Shown: piece by piece, positions 61,748-64,000 of the stretch
Position numbering within the stretch: position 1 is the first letter of the stretch
How the letters are laid out: the number at the start of each line of letters is the position of its first letter
Assembly: GCF_024498175.1 (NCBI RefSeq)
Contig: NZ_CP101823.1
Coordinates: 806,001 to 870,000 of the forward strand
DNA: 64,000 nt
Direction of reading: 5' to 3'
Source: Haloplanus salinarum
Lineage (GTDB): Archaea > Halobacteriota > Halobacteria > Halobacteriales > Haloferacaceae
Program-made: the position numbers and the translations under genes
The notes under the pieces: generated by a model
Seen by the model: the letters and a program-made list of their open reading frames with translations, nothing else
Told to the model about the DNA's origin: nothing
Databases searched by the model: none

Positions 61748-62128
61748 TCAGCGACGCGTCGCCGTCCGGGAGGGGTCCCGGTGGGAGACGGTGAGGACGA
61801 ACCCGTCCTCGTCGTCGACGTCGACGTCGACGCTCTCGACGCGACGGACGTACTCGCTCGCGTGTTTGCCGTCGGGGCAGAGCCGCGTCCGCTCGTCGAG
61901 CAGGCCCACTTCGGTGAGCGTGTCTACCTTCCGGTACGTCGTCGAGAGCGGGAGGTCACAGGCCTCCGAGAGTTCGCGGGCCGACAGCGACGTCTCGCTC
62001 GTCGCGTCGAGCACCGTTCGGCAGTCCGGGTCGTGGAGGGCGTCGAGCACCGCCTGCACTTCCTCCGCGTCGTCGACGGTCGATTCCTCGGGCGTCTCCT
62101 TGCGGCGAGCGGTGGTTGCGATAGCCAT
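61748..62128 (-). CDS. winged-helix transcriptional regulator (ArsR-like)
   Basis: About 126 aa. LHDPDCRTVLDATSETSLSA, then RELSEACDLPLSTTYRKVDT and LTEVGLLDERTRL, is a classical ArsR-type wHTH with the recognition helix at SSTTYRKV-like positions. A C-terminal acidic strand (VDVDVDDEDGFVLTVSH) may bind ligand or dimerise. ATG 62128 gives the family-like start MAIATTARRKE. It is divergent from the bat-type regulator, with CTAGTT arms between. Confidence 0.85.
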   Translation of the reverse strand: MAIATTARRKETPEESTVDDAEEVQAVLDALHDPDCRTVLDATSETSLSARELSEACDLPLSTTYRKVDTLTEVGLLDERTRLCPDGKHASEYVRRVESVDVDVDDEDGFVLTVSHRDPSRTATRR

Positions 62129-62190
62129 CGTCGGTCGGGTTCGTGTATCGGCCGAGCCCCGACCAACCTTCACCCACGATATCGGGGTGA

Positions 62191-62225
62191 TTTATAAACT
62201 AGTCGAACCCGTTGGTGTGCTAGTT
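62191..62225. promoter_or_regulatory. divergent promoter with AACTAG/CTAGTT arms
   Basis: TTTATAAA (62191-62198) reads as a TATA box on both strands. AACTAG (62197-62202) and CTAGTT (62220-62225) form an inverted repeat with a 17-nt spacer. CTAG is rare in such DNA, so two in 25 bp is notable. It could be an operator for either regulator gene. Confidence 0.5.
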
Positions 62226-62286
62226 AATACCACGAGACGGTCGTAGAGGGGCACACTTAGGAGGTTCGACCGCAAATCCCCGCTCG

Positions 62287-62943
62287 ATGGGCACCGGCAT
62301 TCGGGCGGAGCTGAAAGTCGACGCGGACGGCACCTGTCCCGTCGCGGACGCCGCCGCGGAGGCGGGCGAACCCACGTTCTCGGTTTCGAAAGGGACGAAT
62401 CCGGGTGCGTCGGGTCACGTCACCGAGGAGTTCATGCTGAAGGACGCGGGCGATGGGGTGGTGTCCGACACCGAGACGCCGGTCGACCCCGTGTTCACCT
62501 ACGGGTCGAAGACGGTGTACCGGTTCAGCCGCTCGCAGGGGCAGGGTTGTCCCTGCGAACGCGTCGAATCGTTCGACTGTCCGGTCGTCGACGTCCACAC
62601 GCGGGACGGCTGGCTCTATCTGGTCTTTCACGCCGCGGATATGACCGAACTGCAGGATATCATCACGACGCTGCGGGAGGAGTACCCCGCCGTCGACATC
62701 CGTCGGCTCCTCCGCTCGCGAGGCGATCCGTCCGATCACGACCTAGTGTTCGTCGACCGTGGACGCCTCACCGACCGACAGCGTGAGGTTCTCGAACGCG
62801 CCCACGAGATGGGATACTTCGAGCGCCCGAAGGGGGCGAACGCGGGCGAGGTGGCTGCGGCGCTCGACATCTCCCGATCGACGTTCACCGAACACCTGAG
62901 TGCCGCTCAGTCGAAACTCCTCGATGCGATCCTCGAGGAGTAA
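62287..62943 (+). CDS. bat-type HTH regulator with Cys-rich N-terminal domain
   Basis: 218 aa. The C-terminal HTH_10 domain, RGRLTDRQREVLERAHEMGY with AGEVAAALDISRSTFTEHLS, is shared with bacterio-opsin activator Bat. The N-terminal sensor part has QGCPCERVESFDCPVVDV plus an earlier CPVAD, resembling DmsR-like sensors in which cysteines may bind a metal or cluster. It may sense redox or oxygen. It is divergent from the ArsR-like gene; repeat copy D begins right after its stop. Confidence 0.88.
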   Translation: MGTGIRAELKVDADGTCPVADAAAEAGEPTFSVSKGTNPGASGHVTEEFMLKDAGDGVVSDTETPVDPVFTYGSKTVYRFSRSQGQGCPCERVESFDCPVVDVHTRDGWLYLVFHAADMTELQDIITTLREEYPAVDIRRLLRSRGDPSDHDLVFVDRGRLTDRQREVLERAHEMGYFERPKGANAGEVAAALDISRSTFTEHLSAAQSKLLDAILEE

Positions 62944-63003
62944 CTACTGTGACCGTTTACCGGTAGCTCGCCGGACTGTCCCGGCGAACTACCTAACGAC
63001 GTA
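62944..63003. repeat. dispersed two-tier palindromic repeat, copy D (degenerate)
   Basis: Left arm CTACTGTGACCGTTT resembles the consensus outer arm, then ACCGGTAGCTCGCCGG and CCGGCGAACTACC form the inner stem with one mismatch. The right outer arm is largely gone. It lies between the 3' ends of two convergent genes, beginning at the stop of the bat-type regulator. Confidence 0.65.
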
Positions 63004-63013
63004 CGAGGGGTAG

Positions 63014-63460
63014 TCACTGCTCGACGTCGATCCGGCGGCCGCTCAGCTCGTCGGGTTCGAGTTCGTAGAGATCGATCGTCAGATCCGCCTTCGGTTCGCC
63101 CCACATCTCGAACAGCGGTCGCTTGGCCGAACCGTACCGCTCGACGTGATCGGCCGTGAGTTCCGATTTGGGGAGGTGTTCGAGTCGACCGTCGGCGATG
63201 ACGCTCCGGTAGGTCGTCTCGTCTTCCTCGTAGACGACGAACCGGACCCGTGGGGAGTCGGTGAGAAAGCGGCGTTTTCGACTCTCGGGCGTAGATACCA
63301 GTCGCATGCAGAACTGTCGGGGCCCCGCGTCGTATCCGTACGAGATCGGCACCGCGTAGGGTTCGTCCCCGCGGGCGAGCGAGAGGACACCCGTCTCGTG
63401 GCGTCCGAGGAGGGCGTCGGTTTCGGCCCCCGTCATCACGGTCTGTTGCTCTACGGTCAT
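63014..63460 (-). CDS. pyridoxamine 5'-phosphate oxidase-like flavin-binding protein
   Basis: 148 aa split-barrel fold. LGRHETGVLSLARGDEPYAV, then PISYGYDAG, is the usual N-terminal FMN half. SPRVRFVVYEEDETTYRSVI and RLEHLPKS follow. The family includes pyridoxamine oxidases, heme-degrading HugZ-like and F420/FMN-dependent reductases; this short form lacks the PNPOx C-terminal active site. A general flavin or F420 reductase role is likely. Confidence 0.87.
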   Translation of the reverse strand: MTVEQQTVMTGAETDALLGRHETGVLSLARGDEPYAVPISYGYDAGPRQFCMRLVSTPESRKRRFLTDSPRVRFVVYEEDETTYRSVIADGRLEHLPKSELTADHVERYGSAKRPLFEMWGEPKADLTIDLYELEPDELSGRRIDVEQ

Positions 63461-63535
63461 CGATGGCGTCCCTTGGAGGAACGGCTGGCGGGTGTTTATA
63501 TTTGTGCAACTGACTCGGCGAGGCTCACGCCGCGA

Positions 63536-63709
63536 TCAGCACTCGGCGTCGCCGTCCGGTTCCGGGGTGGAGAACGCGCTCCGAGGGACGGCCGTTCCAC
63601 AGACCACACAGCCGTGGTTCAGGAGCGCCTCCCGCATCGGCGCGTTCACGGCCATGGATTCGCCACAGGACGGGCAGTGGAACGTCAACTCCGTTCCCCC
63701 GGTCATCAT
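63536..63709 (-). CDS. 57-residue zinc-ribbon protein
   Basis: MMTGGTELTFHCPSCGESMA, then VNAPMREALLNHGCVVCGTA and a short tail. Two CxxC knuckles (CPSC and CVVC) would bind one zinc. The VNAPMREALLNHGC run is characteristic of a haloarchaeal zinc-ribbon family (DUF7560-like by memory). TATACC-like sequence about 30 bp upstream. Below usual gene-calling length. Confidence 0.75.
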   Translation of the reverse strand: MMTGGTELTFHCPSCGESMAVNAPMREALLNHGCVVCGTAVPRSAFSTPEPDGDAEC

Positions 63710-63792
63710 CGGATCGGTAGAACGGCCTCCGGTATATGATACCCCCGTCTTTCCAGTGCCGTGGGAACTCTACCCGGGACCGGTGCCGTCCA

Positions 63793-64000
63793 TCACGCTA
63801 GGGCGATGTCGAGATAGAGCATCACAATCACGCCCGCGAGCGTCCCGAGGGTCGCGACCCGTTCGTTCCCCCGCGTGTGCGTCTCGGGAACGATCTCGTC
63901 GCTGATGACGAAGAGCATCGCGCCGGCGGCAAAGCCCATCGCGTACGGCAGCAGTGACGACACCGCCCCGACGGCGTACGCGCCGAGGATCGCCAGCGGG
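63793..64000 (-). CDS. ZIP-family metal transporter (3' end; partial)
   Basis: The visible C-terminal 68 codons read AVGAVSSLLPYAMGFAAGAM, then LFVISDEIVPETHTRGNERV and a last TM helix TLGTLAGVIVMLYLDIALA. GFAAGAMLFV and DEIVPETH correspond to ZIP TM4 and TM5 with metal-ligand His/Glu residues. It probably imports zinc, iron or manganese. The gene continues beyond the right edge. Confidence 0.9.
   Translation of the reverse strand, partial: PLAILGAYAVGAVSSLLPYAMGFAAGAMLFVISDEIVPETHTRGNERVATLGTLAGVIVMLYLDIALA

Overview
The window is haloarchaeal chromosomal DNA (class Halobacteria; genus not determined). The evidence is the high GC with GC-rich third positions, very acidic proteins, archaeal TATA-type promoters, Tat-lipoprotein signals (RRR...C), and haloarchaeal signature genes: archaeal-type class I FBP aldolase, UPF0058, a DUF5798-like protein, bat-type HTH, METTL5-type methyltransferase, halocyanin and HiPIP modules.

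Layout. (1) 1-16.5 kb is an accessory-looking block of visibly lower GC. It starts with a [NiFe]-hydrogenase large subunit (cut by the left edge) and a divergent maturation-protease homologue. A CooC-like nickel ATPase, hypE-hypD-hypC on the minus strand and divergent hypF follow. Then come TrmO, a Cys-rich HxlR regulator, an NMT1/SsuA-type ABC transporter, an unknown Cys-containing membrane protein, and an orphan Pch2/TRIP13-like AAA+ ATPase. A gene-poor stretch ends exactly at the 3' end of tRNA-Arg(UCG). (2) 16.8-38 kb is core-like: a KaiC/RadA-like protein, an ABC-2 exporter with a PrsW fusion, CinA domain, 3-hydroxyacyl-CoA dehydrogenase, a protein kinase fused to a blue-copper domain, aldolase/FBPase, a CitE-like lyase, glutamate dehydrogenase, tRNA-Arg(CCG) near ArgS, a nuclease, METTL5 and a rhomboid protease. 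(3) 38-50.7 kb holds the menaquinone genes (menF-menD-x-menB-x-pit-menA-menC) and pyrB-pyrI. (4) 50.7-55.2 kb is scarred: an IS200/IS605-type tnpB element, a gene broken at its right end, a truncated RecA-like gene joined to a membrane protein, and repeated copies of the 3' end of tRNA-Arg(CCU). (5) 55.3-64 kb carries HiPIP, DJ-1/PfpI, UspA, M20 peptidase, GNAT, Hsp20, a CaCA exchanger, two regulators, a PPOX-fold protein and a ZIP transporter (cut by the right edge).

The genes fit together in several ways. The hyp genes and the CooC-like ATPase would supply and insert the NiFe(CN)2CO cofactor into the hydrogenase, which probably feeds electrons to the quinone pool made by the men genes. HiPIP and the cupredoxin modules belong to the same electron-transfer world. 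tRNA-Arg(CCG) and ArgS form a local arginine-translation group.

Most notable: a dispersed two-tier palindromic repeat family (four copies plus one related palindrome), one copy of which abuts an N-terminally truncated CaCA exchanger; a kinase-TM-cupredoxin fusion; a divergent hydrogenase protease paired with an unusually long large-subunit tail; an orphan Pch2-like ATPase; and a 13-bp element shared by two promoters. Calls are from reading the sequence by eye; no searches were run.
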